This document shows positions 35,152 to 45,402 of a stretch of 49,005 nucleotides of DNA, piece after piece. How positions within the stretch are numbered: the first letter of the stretch is position 1; each line of letters starts with the position of its first letter. Source of the stretch: Rosenbergiella australiborealis (GTDB lineage Bacteria > Pseudomonadota > Gammaproteobacteria > Enterobacterales > Enterobacteriaceae). The DNA lies in assembly GCF_018494035.1 (NCBI RefSeq), contig NZ_JABBFO010000016.1, positions 1-49,005 of the forward strand, read 5' to 3'. Position numbers and translations under genes: made by a program. The notes under the pieces are model-generated. The model was given only the letters and a program-made list of their open reading frames with translations. It made no database searches and was not told where the DNA came from.

Positions 35152-38100
35152 ATGTTTCGTGTTTGGCATTCAAATCGTCTGGATTTACTTAAAGACTTGG
35201 TCACCTCCATTATGGAAAATGATCCACTCCCCGACCCATTAGCTCAAGAGGTGGTGCTGGTACAAAGTCCGGGGATGGCGCAATGGTTACAGATGGCGTT
35301 AGCTCAAGGGTTTCAATCACGGATCGCTGCTAATATTCTCTTTCCTTTACCGGCCACCTTTATTTGGCAGATGTTTGTGGCGGTACTCCCCGGTATTCCT
35401 GCTGAAAGTGCTTTTACTAAAAGCGCGATGAGTTGGAAACTGATGCATCTTCTGCCATTGCTGCGCGACAATCCTGAATTTGAGGTACTGAGCGATTATC
35501 TTTCCCAGGACAGTGATCAGCGTAAGCTATATCAGTTAAGTGCCCAAGTTGCTGACCTGTTTGACCACTACTTGGTCTATCGGCCCGAGTGGTTAGCACT
35601 GTGGCAGCGGGGAGAACTTATCCCAGAGCTCGGGAGTGCCCAAATATGGCAAGCTCCGCTTTGGCAAGCATTGGTCCGCTATACGGCTGAGATTGGCCAG
35701 CCAGAATGGCACCGTGCTAATCTCTATCAACGTTTTATTCAACGTCTAGCCGATGAAGACTTACAGGCAACGTTACCTCGTCGGGTCTTTATTTGTGGCA
35801 TTTCGTCGCTACCGCCTATCTATTTGCAGGCATTAGAAGCGCTGGGACGGCATATTGATATTCATCTCCTCTTTACCAATCCTTGTCAGGAGTATTGGGG
35901 CGATATTCAAGACCGTGCCTTTCTTGCTCGATTATTAACGCGTCGTCGTAAAGTGTATGCCCTGAATCAACGGCGGTGGCAAGAAACAGGCGAGCAACGT
36001 GGGTTATTTAAAACCCCGGATCTTGTCGAGACGCTGTTTTCTGCTGAGGGTGAACAAGCATTACCCAATCCACTTTTGGCCTCTTGGGGGCGGCAGGGGC
36101 GCGATAATCTCTATCTCTTAGCGCAGATGGAAAGCGTGAATGATGAAGTTCACGCATTTGTTGAAAGTGAACCGACAAACTTACTGTCACAACTACAACA
36201 CGATATTTTGACACTGGAAGACTACTCGGTGGTTGGGTTGAACACACAACAGTTTGCGACGAGCCATACTAAACGTCAGCTAGCGGTTGATGATCACTCT
36301 ATTACCATTAATAGTTGCCATAATGCACAACGTGAAGTGGAAGTGTTACGTGACTATCTGCTGACATTGCTTGATAACGATCCTGACCTCAGCCCGCGCG
36401 ATATTATCGTAATGGTGGCGGATATCGACATCTACGCGCCCTATATTCAAGCGGTATTTTCACGGGTCAGCAATCACGACTCGCTGCCTTTTTCTATCTC
36501 AGATCGCAGCGCCAGCCATGCACATCCGGTTATTCATGCTTTTATCCAATTATTACTCTTACCAGACAGCCGTTTTACCTCTGAACAAGTGCTGGCCTTA
36601 CTCGAAGTTCCGGCCTTAGCTGAACGTTTTGCCATCAGTGAAACACAACTACAACGCTTGCGTCTTTGGGTCGAAGAGTCAGGAATTCGCTGGGGATTGG
36701 ACGACGAAAGTGCTGCGACCTTAGCGTTACCGGTGACTGGCCAACATACTTGGCAATTTGGTATTCAGCGAATGCTACTGGGTTATGCGATGGATAGCAC
36801 CGCGGGTGATTGGCAAGGTATCCTGCCTTATGATGAAAGTGCAGGATTGATGGGCGAGCTCGCCGGGCAGCTTGCCGAGTTTTTATCGGCTTTAACTGAA
36901 TGGCGTGAGCGACTTACACAGTCCTATACCTTGGAGGAGTGGCTCCCTTACTGTCGACAATTAACGGAGCGCTTTTTTATTGGTGATGCTGAAAGCCAAG
37001 CGGCGTTAGAGGTGATCCACGAACAGTGGCGCAAGATGATACAAGAAGGCATTGACTCACGTTATACGCAAGCTATCCCGATGACGCTTTTACGCGATGA
37101 GTTACGTGGACGACTTGAGCAACAGCGTATTAGTCAGCGCTTTCTTGCCGGGCAGGTCAATTTCTGTACATTAATGCCGATGCGTTCAATCCCGTTCAAA
37201 GTGGTTTGTCTTCTCGGAATGAATGATGGTGTGTACCCACGCACCTTGCAGCCTTCGGGCTTTGATTTAATGCCCAAACAACCGAGAAAAGGTGACAGAA
37301 ATCGCCGAGATGATGACCGTTATCTCTTTTTGGAAGCCTTAGTCTCCGCACAGCACTATTTCTATATCAGTTATGTCGGGTGTTCGATCCAAGATAATCA
37401 GCCGCGTTTGGCTTCGGTGTTAGTCACTGAGTTGCTGGAATATATTGGGCAGAGCTTCTGTTTGCCCGGCGATGAGGCCTGCAATGTTGATGAGAGTGCG
37501 CAACATGTTCAGCAGCACTTGGTGAGGCAGCAACCTCGTACCCCTTTTGCGGTAGAGAATTTTACCGACGACAATCCGTGGCACTCATTTTCTCAACAAT
37601 GGGTCGCAGCAGCTAATCGAGCCGGAACACCGCCCCTTGATTTTGCTCAAACACTCTCAGCTTATACACCTGATGAAGTCTCCATTAATACTTTAGCAAG
37701 TTTCTGGCGTCATCCAATACGTGCGTGGTTTACGCGACGCTTAGGCATCTACTTTCAACGGGAAGCCGTCGGTTTACCGGAAAGTGAACCGTTTGTGCAA
37801 GATAACTTGACGCGCTATCAGCTTAATCAGCGACTCCTCAATTGTCTGATTGAACAACAGTCCCCGGAACAGCTCTATCGCCATTTTCGTTTAGCGGGTC
37901 AGTTACCTTATGGGGCTTATGGTCGGTTGATTTGGCAGCGCCAATGTACGGAGATGGAGAGCGTGGCTCAGTCAGTGGTGGCTCAACGCCAAACCACACA
38001 GAGTATGGAAATCGACCTACAGTTAGTGCATACCCGAGTGGTGGGGTGGCTCCCGCAAGTGCAGCCGGATGGATTACTCCGCTGGCGTCCGGGTAAACTT

Positions 38101-38580
38101 AATCTCACCGATGGTTTATTGCTCTGGATTGAGCACCTACTCTACTGTGCAATGGGAGGAAAAGGGATCAGTCGGATGTATGGGCGTGATGAAACCTGCT
38201 GGCGTTTTTTACCCGTGCCGATTGACGATGCGATAACGCAGCTAGAGAGAATGATACAGGGCTACTACCAAGGGATGATGGCACCGTTGTGGCTATTAAA
38301 AGAGAGCGGCGGAAGTTGGTTACAGGCATCGATGATGAAAAATAGTCATCCACCGATGATCGATTGGCAGGAAACGACGCAAAATATGGCACAACAACGC
38401 CTGCATAATGCTTGGCATGAAGGGTATCTTATGGCTGGCGAAGGACGTGATCCTTATCTGCAACGCTTAGCGCCGCAACTGACGCCTGAGCTTATTAGTG
38501 AGATTTGTCAGCAAGCCGAAAACTGGTACCTTCCTGTGTTACAAGCGCATACCCCTGAAACTGTGGAGAGTGAATCATGA
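35152..38580 (+). CDS. recC: Exodeoxyribonuclease V (RecBCD) subunit gamma, RecC
   Basis: A 1142-aa protein (E. coli RecC 1122 aa). Start MFRVWHSNRLDLLKDLVTSI with AGAGG 5 nt before the ATG. Family segments: VQSPGMAQWLQMALAQGFQS, FPLPATFIWQMFVAVLPGIP, FDHYLVYRPEWLALW, PFSISDRSASHAHPVIHAFI and MPMRSIPFKVVCLLGMNDGV. RecC holds the complex together, splits the duplex and scans for Chi. It overlaps recB by 4 bp (ATGA). In E. coli ptrA (protease III) lies between recC and recB; it is absent here. TATACT at 35113-35118 could be the promoter -10 element. Confidence 0.97.
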   Translation: MFRVWHSNRLDLLKDLVTSIMENDPLPDPLAQEVVLVQSPGMAQWLQMALAQGFQSRIAANILFPLPATFIWQMFVAVLPGIPAESAFTKSAMSWKLMHLLPLLRDNPEFEVLSDYLSQDSDQRKLYQLSAQVADLFDHYLVYRPEWLALWQRGELIPELGSAQIWQAPLWQALVRYTAEIGQPEWHRANLYQRFIQRLADEDLQATLPRRVFICGISSLPPIYLQALEALGRHIDIHLLFTNPCQEYWGDIQDRAFLARLLTRRRKVYALNQRRWQETGEQRGLFKTPDLVETLFSAEGEQALPNPLLASWGRQGRDNLYLLAQMESVNDEVHAFVESEPTNLLSQLQHDILTLEDYSVVGLNTQQFATSHTKRQLAVDDHSITINSCHNAQREVEVLRDYLLTLLDNDPDLSPRDIIVMVADIDIYAPYIQAVFSRVSNHDSLPFSISDRSASHAHPVIHAFIQLLLLPDSRFTSEQVLALLEVPALAERFAISETQLQRLRLWVEESGIRWGLDDESAATLALPVTGQHTWQFGIQRMLLGYAMDSTAGDWQGILPYDESAGLMGELAGQLAEFLSALTEWRERLTQSYTLEEWLPYCRQLTERFFIGDAESQAALEVIHEQWRKMIQEGIDSRYTQAIPMTLLRDELRGRLEQQRISQRFLAGQVNFCTLMPMRSIPFKVVCLLGMNDGVYPRTLQPSGFDLMPKQPRKGDRNRRDDDRYLFLEALVSAQHYFYISYVGCSIQDNQPRLASVLVTELLEYIGQSFCLPGDEACNVDESAQHVQQHLVRQQPRTPFAVENFTDDNPWHSFSQQWVAAANRAGTPPLDFAQTLSAYTPDEVSINTLASFWRHPIRAWFTRRLGIYFQREAVGLPESEPFVQDNLTRYQLNQRLLNCLIEQQSPEQLYRHFRLAGQLPYGAYGRLIWQRQCTEMESVAQSVVAQRQTTQSMEIDLQLVHTRVVGWLPQVQPDGLLRWRPGKLNLTDGLLLWIEHLLYCAMGGKGISRMYGRDETCWRFLPVPIDDAITQLERMIQGYYQGMMAPLWLLKESGGSWLQASMMKNSHPPMIDWQETTQNMAQQRLHNAWHEGYLMAGEGRDPYLQRLAPQLTPELISEICQQAENWYLPVLQAHTPETVESES

Positions 38581-41500
38581 GTCCATCTTCAACCGTGATC
38601 GCTCTTGATCCTTATACGCTCCCTTTGCAAGGTCAGCGACTGATTGAAGCCTCAGCAGGAACCGGAAAAACCTTTACGCTCGCAATACTCTATTTACGAC
38701 TACTTTTAGGGTTGGGTGGAGATAAGGCTTGGTCCCGATTACTTTCCGTTGAGGAGATTCTGGTGGTGACCTTTACCGAGGCTGCAACAGAAGAGCTGCG
38801 TGGACGTATTCGTGACAATATTCACCAACTGCGGCTTGCTTGCTTACGCGGTCACTCTGATCATCCAGTATTCAGTCGACTGCTGTTAGAGATAGAGGAT
38901 ACGTCACAGGCGGCAGCGATCTTATTGCTGGCTGAGCGGCAAATGGACGAATCCGCCATCTACACCATCCACGGTTTTTGTCAGCGAATGCTGAATCTTA
39001 ATGCCTTTGAATCAGGGATGCTCTTCCAACAGCAGCTGTTGGACGATGAGCAACAGCTATTACGCCAAGCGACGGAGGATTTTTGGCGTCGCTACTGCTA
39101 TCCGTTGGAGGATGAGATAGCGCAAGAAGTCGTGGCACTATTTAGCGGGCCGGAGCACCTTTTGCACTCAGTCAAGGGGTGGTTACAAGGTGAATTACCA
39201 CAACTTAAACACCCGATAGTGACCCAAGATTTGAACGAGTGCCATCAACAGAACTGCCAGCGTATTACGCAGATGAAACAGAGGTGGCGAGAGGTGGCGA
39301 GTGAAGTAGCGGCGTTGATTTTAGCCTCCGATGTCGATAAACGCAGTTATTCTAAACAGCATGTACCGAACTGGATTACTACACTCACGCTGTGGGCTGA
39401 GAGTGAGGATACCAGCTACCAAATTCCGCAAAAAGAGCTCGAAAAATTCAGCCAATCGCAACTGATAGCCAAAACAAAAAAAGGCCAACCCCCGCAACAT
39501 GCGGTGTTTGAAGCTATTGATCTATTTTTATCAACGCCGATATCGTTGTATGAACCGCTTGTGGCGTTAGCGCTGCAAGATATTCGGGCGCATTTACGAC
39601 AAGAAAAAGCGCGGCAGGCTTTACTCAGTTTCGATGATCTATTAGCTAAGTTGGATCAGGGACTGCAACAGCCGCAAGGTGAAGCGTTAGCTCAGGCAAT
39701 TCGCGAACGCTATCCAGTAGCGATGGTGGATGAATTTCAGGATACCGATCCGACGCAGTATCGTATCTTTAGCCGTATTTACGCCCAGCCCTCAGATACC
39801 GCTCTGTTATTAATTGGTGATCCTAAGCAAGCGATCTACGCGTTTCGCGGGGCAGATATTTTCACCTATATCAAAGCGCGTGATGAAGTGACCGATCACT
39901 ATTCACTCCACACTAACTGGCGATCCTCCCCGGGGATGGTGGCCAGTGTTAACCAGCTTTTTCAACGAGTCGAACATCCTTTTCTCTTTGCTGATATTCC
40001 TTTTTTGGCGGTTGAGTCAGCGCCCAGTAACCAGGCATTAAGTTTGTGGCGTGACGGGGTGCAACAGCCAGCGATGCGCTGGTGGCTAAAGGAGGGAGAA
40101 GGGTGCAACGTCACTGACTATCAACAGACGATGGCACAATATTGTGCTAATGATATTGCACAATGGTTAATTGCCGGTCAGCAGCAGCAGGCTTGGTTGG
40201 TGAAAGGAGAAACACGTCGCGCAGTAACCGCTGCCGATATTACTGTACTGGTACGTAGCCGCCGTGAAGCTAATTTAATTCGCGATGCGCTTCAGCAACA
40301 GGGTATTGCCTCTGTTTACCTCTCAAGTCGCGACAGTGTTTACCAAACCGTCGAAGCACAGGAACTGTTGTGGGTACTGCAAGCTATTTTGCAACCTCAA
40401 CAGGAGTCCTTATTACGAACGGCTCTAGCCACCCGCTTATTGGGGTATTCAGCTACGCATATCGAGGCGTTAAGCCTTGATAGTCGCGGTTGGGATACGC
40501 TGACGGATCAGTTTATGGCTTGGCAGCAATTATGGCGTGGAGAGGGTTTTCTTCCGATGTTTCGGCAGTTGATGCACCAACTCGGGCTGGCGGAAAACGT
40601 ATTATCCAGTGAACGTGGGGAACGTCGACTTACCGATTTAATGCATGTCAGCGAACTATTACAGTCTGCCTCAGCCGACCACGATACTCCCCATGCATTG
40701 CTGCGCTTTTTTGCTCAACAGATCGATCAGCCTGATGATAACGCGCGTAGTCAGCAATTACGGCTTGAGAGCGATCGTGATCTCGTACAAATAGTCACTA
40801 TTCATAAATCCAAAGGACTTGAGTATCCGCTGGTTTGGCTCCCATTTATCGCCGGGTATCGAGAAACCAAACAACCGCTCTACCATGACCGCCAACATTT
40901 TTCGGCAGTGCTCGATCTGCATGAAGATGAAGAGAGCTTAGCACTCGCCGAAGAAGAGCGACTTGCTGAAGATCTTCGCTTACTCTACGTCGCGTTAACC
41001 CGCTCTATTTGGCACTGTAGCCTGGGAATTGCGCCACTTTTTTACCGTAAACGTAAATACCAAGGGCCGAGCGAGCTTGAACACAGTGCGGTGGGGTACT
41101 TAGTACAGCAAGGTCAAGCCGCGACCGCAGAAGAACTGGCCACAGCATTGTCGCAGATGAGCAATACCCAATGTGATGTGGTAATAGCCAGTGATCAGCC
41201 GCTTAATGCATATCAGCCGACACCAGTGACACCGCCTCACGTCACGGCGAATGTTTTACAACGTACCTTACAGGACCACTGGCGAGTCACCAGCTATTCT
41301 GCATTGACCTATCATGCCAGTCACCATCAGCTGTTTGTACCCGGTTTTGATAGCGAAGTCGTGGCTGAGCGTGAGGATGAAGGCCCGTATCTTCCTACCG
41401 TACATCAATTTCCGAAAGGCGCTGGTCCGGGAACGTTTTTACACCACCTTTTTGAAAATCTTGATTTTACAGCGCCCCCTGAAGAGCAATGGGTCGCAGA

Positions 41501-42125
41501 ACAGTTACTTGCGTGGGGGTATGACAGCGAATGGACGACGGTTGTGCATACGTGGATCCATCGTGTTTTAGCACAATCATTACCCCAAGCAGTCACCTCG
41601 CTTGCCCAGATCCCTCAGAGCGATCGCTTGATTGAAATGGAGTTTTGGATCCCGATTGAACAACCGTTGAACGCGATGGCGTTAGACCGCTGTATAAAGC
41701 AGCATGATCCACTATCCGCCCATGCCGCCTCGCTCTCTTTTTCACAGGTGCAAGGGATGTTAAAAGGCTTTATCGATCTCGTCTTTCGCTGGCAAGGTAA
41801 ATATTACATTGCGGACTATAAGTCGAATTGGTTAGGTCTGGACAGTCAGGCCTATACGCAGGACGCTATGCAAACGGCCATGATCGAACATCGGTATGAT
41901 TTTCAATACCAGTTATATACTTTGGCGCTGCATCGTTATTTACGGCATCGCTTGCCTGATTACGACTATGAACAGCACTTTGGCGGGGTCTACTACCTTT
42001 TCTTACGCGGGATGGCCGATAACCTTCCCGGTAATGGGATCTTTTTTACTCGGCCTTCACTGGCACTGATCGCGCAAATGGATCGTTTCTTTAGTCAGCA
42101 GGAGGACAACAATGAGCCATCTTGA
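38577..42125 (+). CDS. recB: Exodeoxyribonuclease V (RecBCD) subunit beta, RecB
   Basis: A 1182-aa protein (E. coli RecB 1180 aa): 3'-5' helicase plus nuclease. Walker A EASAGTGKTFTLA near residues 24-36, helicase motifs VTFTEAATEELRGRIRDN, FDDLLAKLDQGL, MVDEFQDTDPTQYRIF, GDPKQAIYAFRGADIFTYI and VTIHKSKGLEYPLVWLPF. The C-terminal nuclease motif YYIADYKSNWLG has Asp1080 and Lys1082, the E. coli positions. With RecC and RecD it degrades linear DNA and loads RecA after Chi. It overlaps recD by 14 bp. Confidence 0.98.
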   Translation: MSPSSTVIALDPYTLPLQGQRLIEASAGTGKTFTLAILYLRLLLGLGGDKAWSRLLSVEEILVVTFTEAATEELRGRIRDNIHQLRLACLRGHSDHPVFSRLLLEIEDTSQAAAILLLAERQMDESAIYTIHGFCQRMLNLNAFESGMLFQQQLLDDEQQLLRQATEDFWRRYCYPLEDEIAQEVVALFSGPEHLLHSVKGWLQGELPQLKHPIVTQDLNECHQQNCQRITQMKQRWREVASEVAALILASDVDKRSYSKQHVPNWITTLTLWAESEDTSYQIPQKELEKFSQSQLIAKTKKGQPPQHAVFEAIDLFLSTPISLYEPLVALALQDIRAHLRQEKARQALLSFDDLLAKLDQGLQQPQGEALAQAIRERYPVAMVDEFQDTDPTQYRIFSRIYAQPSDTALLLIGDPKQAIYAFRGADIFTYIKARDEVTDHYSLHTNWRSSPGMVASVNQLFQRVEHPFLFADIPFLAVESAPSNQALSLWRDGVQQPAMRWWLKEGEGCNVTDYQQTMAQYCANDIAQWLIAGQQQQAWLVKGETRRAVTAADITVLVRSRREANLIRDALQQQGIASVYLSSRDSVYQTVEAQELLWVLQAILQPQQESLLRTALATRLLGYSATHIEALSLDSRGWDTLTDQFMAWQQLWRGEGFLPMFRQLMHQLGLAENVLSSERGERRLTDLMHVSELLQSASADHDTPHALLRFFAQQIDQPDDNARSQQLRLESDRDLVQIVTIHKSKGLEYPLVWLPFIAGYRETKQPLYHDRQHFSAVLDLHEDEESLALAEEERLAEDLRLLYVALTRSIWHCSLGIAPLFYRKRKYQGPSELEHSAVGYLVQQGQAATAEELATALSQMSNTQCDVVIASDQPLNAYQPTPVTPPHVTANVLQRTLQDHWRVTSYSALTYHASHHQLFVPGFDSEVVAEREDEGPYLPTVHQFPKGAGPGTFLHHLFENLDFTAPPEEQWVAEQLLAWGYDSEWTTVVHTWIHRVLAQSLPQAVTSLAQIPQSDRLIEMEFWIPIEQPLNAMALDRCIKQHDPLSAHAASLSFSQVQGMLKGFIDLVFRWQGKYYIADYKSNWLGLDSQAYTQDAMQTAMIEHRYDFQYQLYTLALHRYLRHRLPDYDYEQHFGGVYYLFLRGMADNLPGNGIFFTRPSLALIAQMDRFFSQQEDNNEPS

Positions 42126-43950
42126 ATCGTTACTGAGTGATGTCCAAGCCACGCAATTATTTCGACCGGTGGACTTACAATTTGCCCGACTACTTTGTGC
42201 CGGGCGTGGTGACTATTTTCTGGCAGCTGCCTGCTTAAGTGCCCGGGCAGGGGAAGGGGATGTCTGCCTTGCCCTTGAATCCTTAACGCCTAACGCCCTA
42301 TGGAATGGCGCGCAGCGTAGCGTAGCCGAGCAATTATGGCAGTATTGCCAAGCACCACACAACGCGACTGAGTGGCAACAAGCCTTGGCGAGCTGGCCAG
42401 CTCTTTCAACGACGACGCATATCGGTCCTATTTGTTTAGAGGGAGAGCTGCTTTATTTGCAGCGGGCTTGGCATAATGAACAACAGGTTGCGACGTTTTT
42501 TAATTCACTCCCCGCGCAGGGTATTGATAATGAGTCACAAGCACGACAGATTTTAGATCAACTGTTTGGTGATGCGCCGCATAATGACCAAAAAGTGGCG
42601 GCCGCTGTGGCACTGACTGCACGTCATGCCATTATCTCTGGGGGGCCAGGCACCGGTAAAACGACAACGGTGGCTAAACTGTTGGCAGCGATGATCCAAC
42701 TGAGCCCAAACAAATTGCGTATTCAGATGGCAGCCCCCACCGGCAAAGCTGCTGCCCGGTTAACGGAATCACTCGGCAAGGCGCTACTGGCTTTAACGGT
42801 CGATGCCACGATTCACCAACGTTTTCCTCGTGAAGCCACAACACTACACCGCTTATTGGGGGCTCAGGCTACCTCGCGACAGCTACGTTACCATGCTCAT
42901 AATCCATTGCACCTCGATATTCTCGTGGTTGACGAAGCCTCGATGGTCGATTTAACCATGATGGCTAATTTGATTGCCGCATTGCCTATGCATGCACGAG
43001 TAATTTTTTTGGGGGATCGCGATCAGTTAGCGTCAGTGGAAGCTGGGGCTGTATTAGGGGACATTTGTCGTAGCGCAGAGTACGGTTATAGCCCAGCGCG
43101 TGCCGCACAGTTGTCACGTTTGACCGGTTGTGATGTCGAGGGGCATGATCAGCCTAATGCACCGCGATTGCGAGATAATATCTGTCTTCTAAAGCACAGT
43201 TATCGTTTTGACGATAAATCGGGAATTGGTCAGCTGGCTCGTGCGGTCAACCAAGGTAATACTCAGCAAGCCCAAGCCTTATTAACCGGAGAAAGCCAAG
43301 ATATTCACTGGCAAAGCCTCACCGACGAAGCCGAATGGCGAACCATGCTCAATGATATTTGTCTCGGTTATCAGTCTTTTATTACCTCGATTACCGACGG
43401 TGAGACGCCGGCACAGATTGTCGCTAATTTTGCTCACTACCAACTGCTTTGTGCTTTGCGTGAAGGGGCTTACGGTGTGAAAGGGCTGAATCAGAGTATT
43501 GAAGGCGCATTACGGCAACGAGGATGGATCTCCGCTTTGTCGAGTTCACAACAGTGGTATGTAGGGCGACCCATTATGATTACGCGTAATGACAGTGGGC
43601 TCGGACTCTTTAATGGCGATGTGGGGATTACTTTGCAGGATAGCGATCAGCAACTAAAAGTCTATTTTCAATTGCCTGATCGCACATTACGCGCAGTACA
43701 GCCATCACGATTACCTGAACATGAAACCGCTTGGGCGATGACGGTCCATAAATCACAAGGCTCAGAATTCACCCATACTGCATTAGTTTTGCCACGCCAG
43801 TTTAGTCCGGTCTTGTCACGAGAGCTTATCTATACGGCGATTACTCGAGCAAAGACGCAGCTGACGCTCTATAGCGATGCGGCTATCCTCAGTCGGGCGA
43901 TACTGAATAAAACATCACGCCGCAGCGGACTCGCCGCGGCATTGAATTAA
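42112..43950 (+). CDS. recD: Exodeoxyribonuclease V (RecBCD) subunit alpha, RecD
   Basis: A 612-aa 5'-3' helicase of the SF1B group (E. coli RecD 608 aa). ATG 42112 lies within recB behind a strong AGGAGG. Walker A ISGGPGTGKTTTVAKLLAAM with Lys183, motif II VVDEASMVDLTMMANLI, LGDRDQLASVEAGAVLGDIC and C-terminal MTVHKSQGSEFTHTALVLP and YTAITRAKTQLTLYSD. It completes the RecBCD enzyme. Its stop is 12 bp from the convergent argA stop, with no evident hairpin between. Confidence 0.97.
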   Translation: MSHLESLLSDVQATQLFRPVDLQFARLLCAGRGDYFLAAACLSARAGEGDVCLALESLTPNALWNGAQRSVAEQLWQYCQAPHNATEWQQALASWPALSTTTHIGPICLEGELLYLQRAWHNEQQVATFFNSLPAQGIDNESQARQILDQLFGDAPHNDQKVAAAVALTARHAIISGGPGTGKTTTVAKLLAAMIQLSPNKLRIQMAAPTGKAAARLTESLGKALLALTVDATIHQRFPREATTLHRLLGAQATSRQLRYHAHNPLHLDILVVDEASMVDLTMMANLIAALPMHARVIFLGDRDQLASVEAGAVLGDICRSAEYGYSPARAAQLSRLTGCDVEGHDQPNAPRLRDNICLLKHSYRFDDKSGIGQLARAVNQGNTQQAQALLTGESQDIHWQSLTDEAEWRTMLNDICLGYQSFITSITDGETPAQIVANFAHYQLLCALREGAYGVKGLNQSIEGALRQRGWISALSSSQQWYVGRPIMITRNDSGLGLFNGDVGITLQDSDQQLKVYFQLPDRTLRAVQPSRLPEHETAWAMTVHKSQGSEFTHTALVLPRQFSPVLSRELIYTAITRAKTQLTLYSDAAILSRAILNKTSRRSGLAAALN

Positions 43951-43962
43951 GTGGCGCTATAA

Positions 43963-45291
43963 TCAGTCTAAGTTGAGCATTAATATTTTTGAACGGCGTT
44001 GATAGTTATAGAGTTTCTTCTTACTTTCCGGCAGAAACTCTATATCGACGGGCTGAAAGCCCCGCTCTTGGAACCAATGGATGCTGCGTGTCGTTAACAC
44101 GAAAAGTTTTTCTAACCCAGCTTGCTTGGCTTGCTGCCTGACTTGCTGCAGTAATACATCACCGCGAGAGGAGCTACGGTAATCAGGATGTACCGCAACA
44201 CACGCCATTTCACCGATCTTATCTTCATTAAAGGGATAGAGGGCCGCACAGGCTATGGTCAGTTGATCACGCACCACGACGGTAAATTTATCAATCTCCA
44301 TCTCCAATTGCTCACGGGAACGTCTTACTAAGATCCCTTGTTGTTCGAGTGGACGGATAAGATCTAAAATACCGCCAATATCATCGATCGTCGCTTTACG
44401 CACTTGCTCGGCAGAAGCCATCACGACTTGCGTACCAATTCCTTCTCGAGAGAAGATTTCTTGCAGTAACGCCCCATCCTCTAAATAGCTGATGAGATGA
44501 CTGCCTGGTACACCGCTTTTACAGGCTTGTACTGCACCGCGTAAAAAACGAACGGTGCCTGAAAGGTAATCTCCAGCGGCTTCATACTGTTCAATGCGTT
44601 GCTGGGCTTCGTCAGGGAACATCTCAGAAATAATTTTCCCGTTTTCATCGGGAACCCCTTGTTCTGAGCAAAATCCAATCATTTTCGCGGCATTAAGTTT
44701 TATCGCGACTTGTGTGGCGATCTCTTCCGAGGTGAGGTTAAAGCTCTCGCCGGTGACTGACACGGCAACTGGACCGATGAGCACAATCGCCCCGGTATCG
44801 AGTTGCTGATTAATGGCTTGATAGTCAATACGGCGAATACGTCCTGAATGGCAATAATCAACCCCGTCATCGACACCTAGAGGTTGGGCAATAATAAAGT
44901 TACCACTGACTACATTAATATGCGCATTTTGAAGCGGGGTATTCCCTAAACTCATGGATAGGCGTGCAGTAATATCTAATTGCAGTCTACCTGCCGCTTG
45001 TTTGACTAACTCCAAAGATTGCGCGTCAGTAACCCGAGTATATTTATGGTACGTCGGCTCAATATGATGCTCGAGTAAATTAGCGTCGATTTGTGGACGC
45101 GCCCCATATACGACGACAAGACGAATCCCTAAACTGTGTAAGAGTCCAATGTCGCTGACAATGCTCAGGAAGTTTTCATGGCAGATAGCCTCACCGCCAA
45201 GCATAATAACAAAGGTTTTATTACGATGGGTATTGATGTAGGGCGCGGTATGTCTAAAACCTCTAACCAGTTCAGTGCTACGTTCTGTCAC
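43963..45291 (-). CDS. argA: N-acetylglutamate synthase ArgA
   Basis: A 442-aa enzyme (E. coli 443 aa) making N-acetylglutamate, the first step of arginine synthesis. The start is a GTG at 45291 (product [20 protein letters not shown]) with GGAG upstream, as in E. coli; the frame is open 49 codons further but those codons include the operator. N-terminal amino-acid-kinase-like domain ([39 protein letters not shown]) binds arginine for feedback inhibition; C-terminal GNAT acetyltransferase has [19 protein letters not shown] and IHWFQERGF. Paired ARG boxes upstream imply ArgR repression. Confidence 0.97.
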   Translation of the reverse strand: MTERSTELVRGFRHTAPYINTHRNKTFVIMLGGEAICHENFLSIVSDIGLLHSLGIRLVVVYGARPQIDANLLEHHIEPTYHKYTRVTDAQSLELVKQAAGRLQLDITARLSMSLGNTPLQNAHINVVSGNFIIAQPLGVDDGVDYCHSGRIRRIDYQAINQQLDTGAIVLIGPVAVSVTGESFNLTSEEIATQVAIKLNAAKMIGFCSEQGVPDENGKIISEMFPDEAQQRIEQYEAAGDYLSGTVRFLRGAVQACKSGVPGSHLISYLEDGALLQEIFSREGIGTQVVMASAEQVRKATIDDIGGILDLIRPLEQQGILVRRSREQLEMEIDKFTVVVRDQLTIACAALYPFNEDKIGEMACVAVHPDYRSSSRGDVLLQQVRQQAKQAGLEKLFVLTTRSIHWFQERGFQPVDIEFLPESKKKLYNYQRRSKILMLNLD

Positions 45292-45301
45292 GATAACTCC
45301 A

Positions 45302-45340
45302 AGTGAATTTTTATTCGTTATATTTGTATTTTTATGCTTA
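45302..45340. promoter_or_regulatory. ArgR operator (two ARG boxes) between argA and amiC
   Basis: Box 1, AGTGAATTTTTATTCGTT (45302-45319), matches the 18-bp ARG consensus WNTGAATWWWWATTCANW with one mismatch. Box 2, at 45323-45340, matches with three mismatches. The 3-bp spacing between boxes is the standard one for ArgR hexamer binding. The pair sits directly upstream of the argA GTG. Confidence 0.8.
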
Positions 45341-45402
45341 ATAGGCATAAATTGCAAGTTGTGATTGTGATAAATCACAAACTTATCTTTAGGGACAAGG
45401 AT

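Noticed and set aside
34839-35210. Minus-strand frame over ppdC and the recC start
   Set aside because: Antisense shadow of two well-supported genes, no homology.
45359-45380. TTGTGATAAATCACAA as a CRP site upstream of amiC
   Set aside because: The half-sites TGTGA and TCACA are separated by 4 nt, not the required 6; only a near-palindrome.
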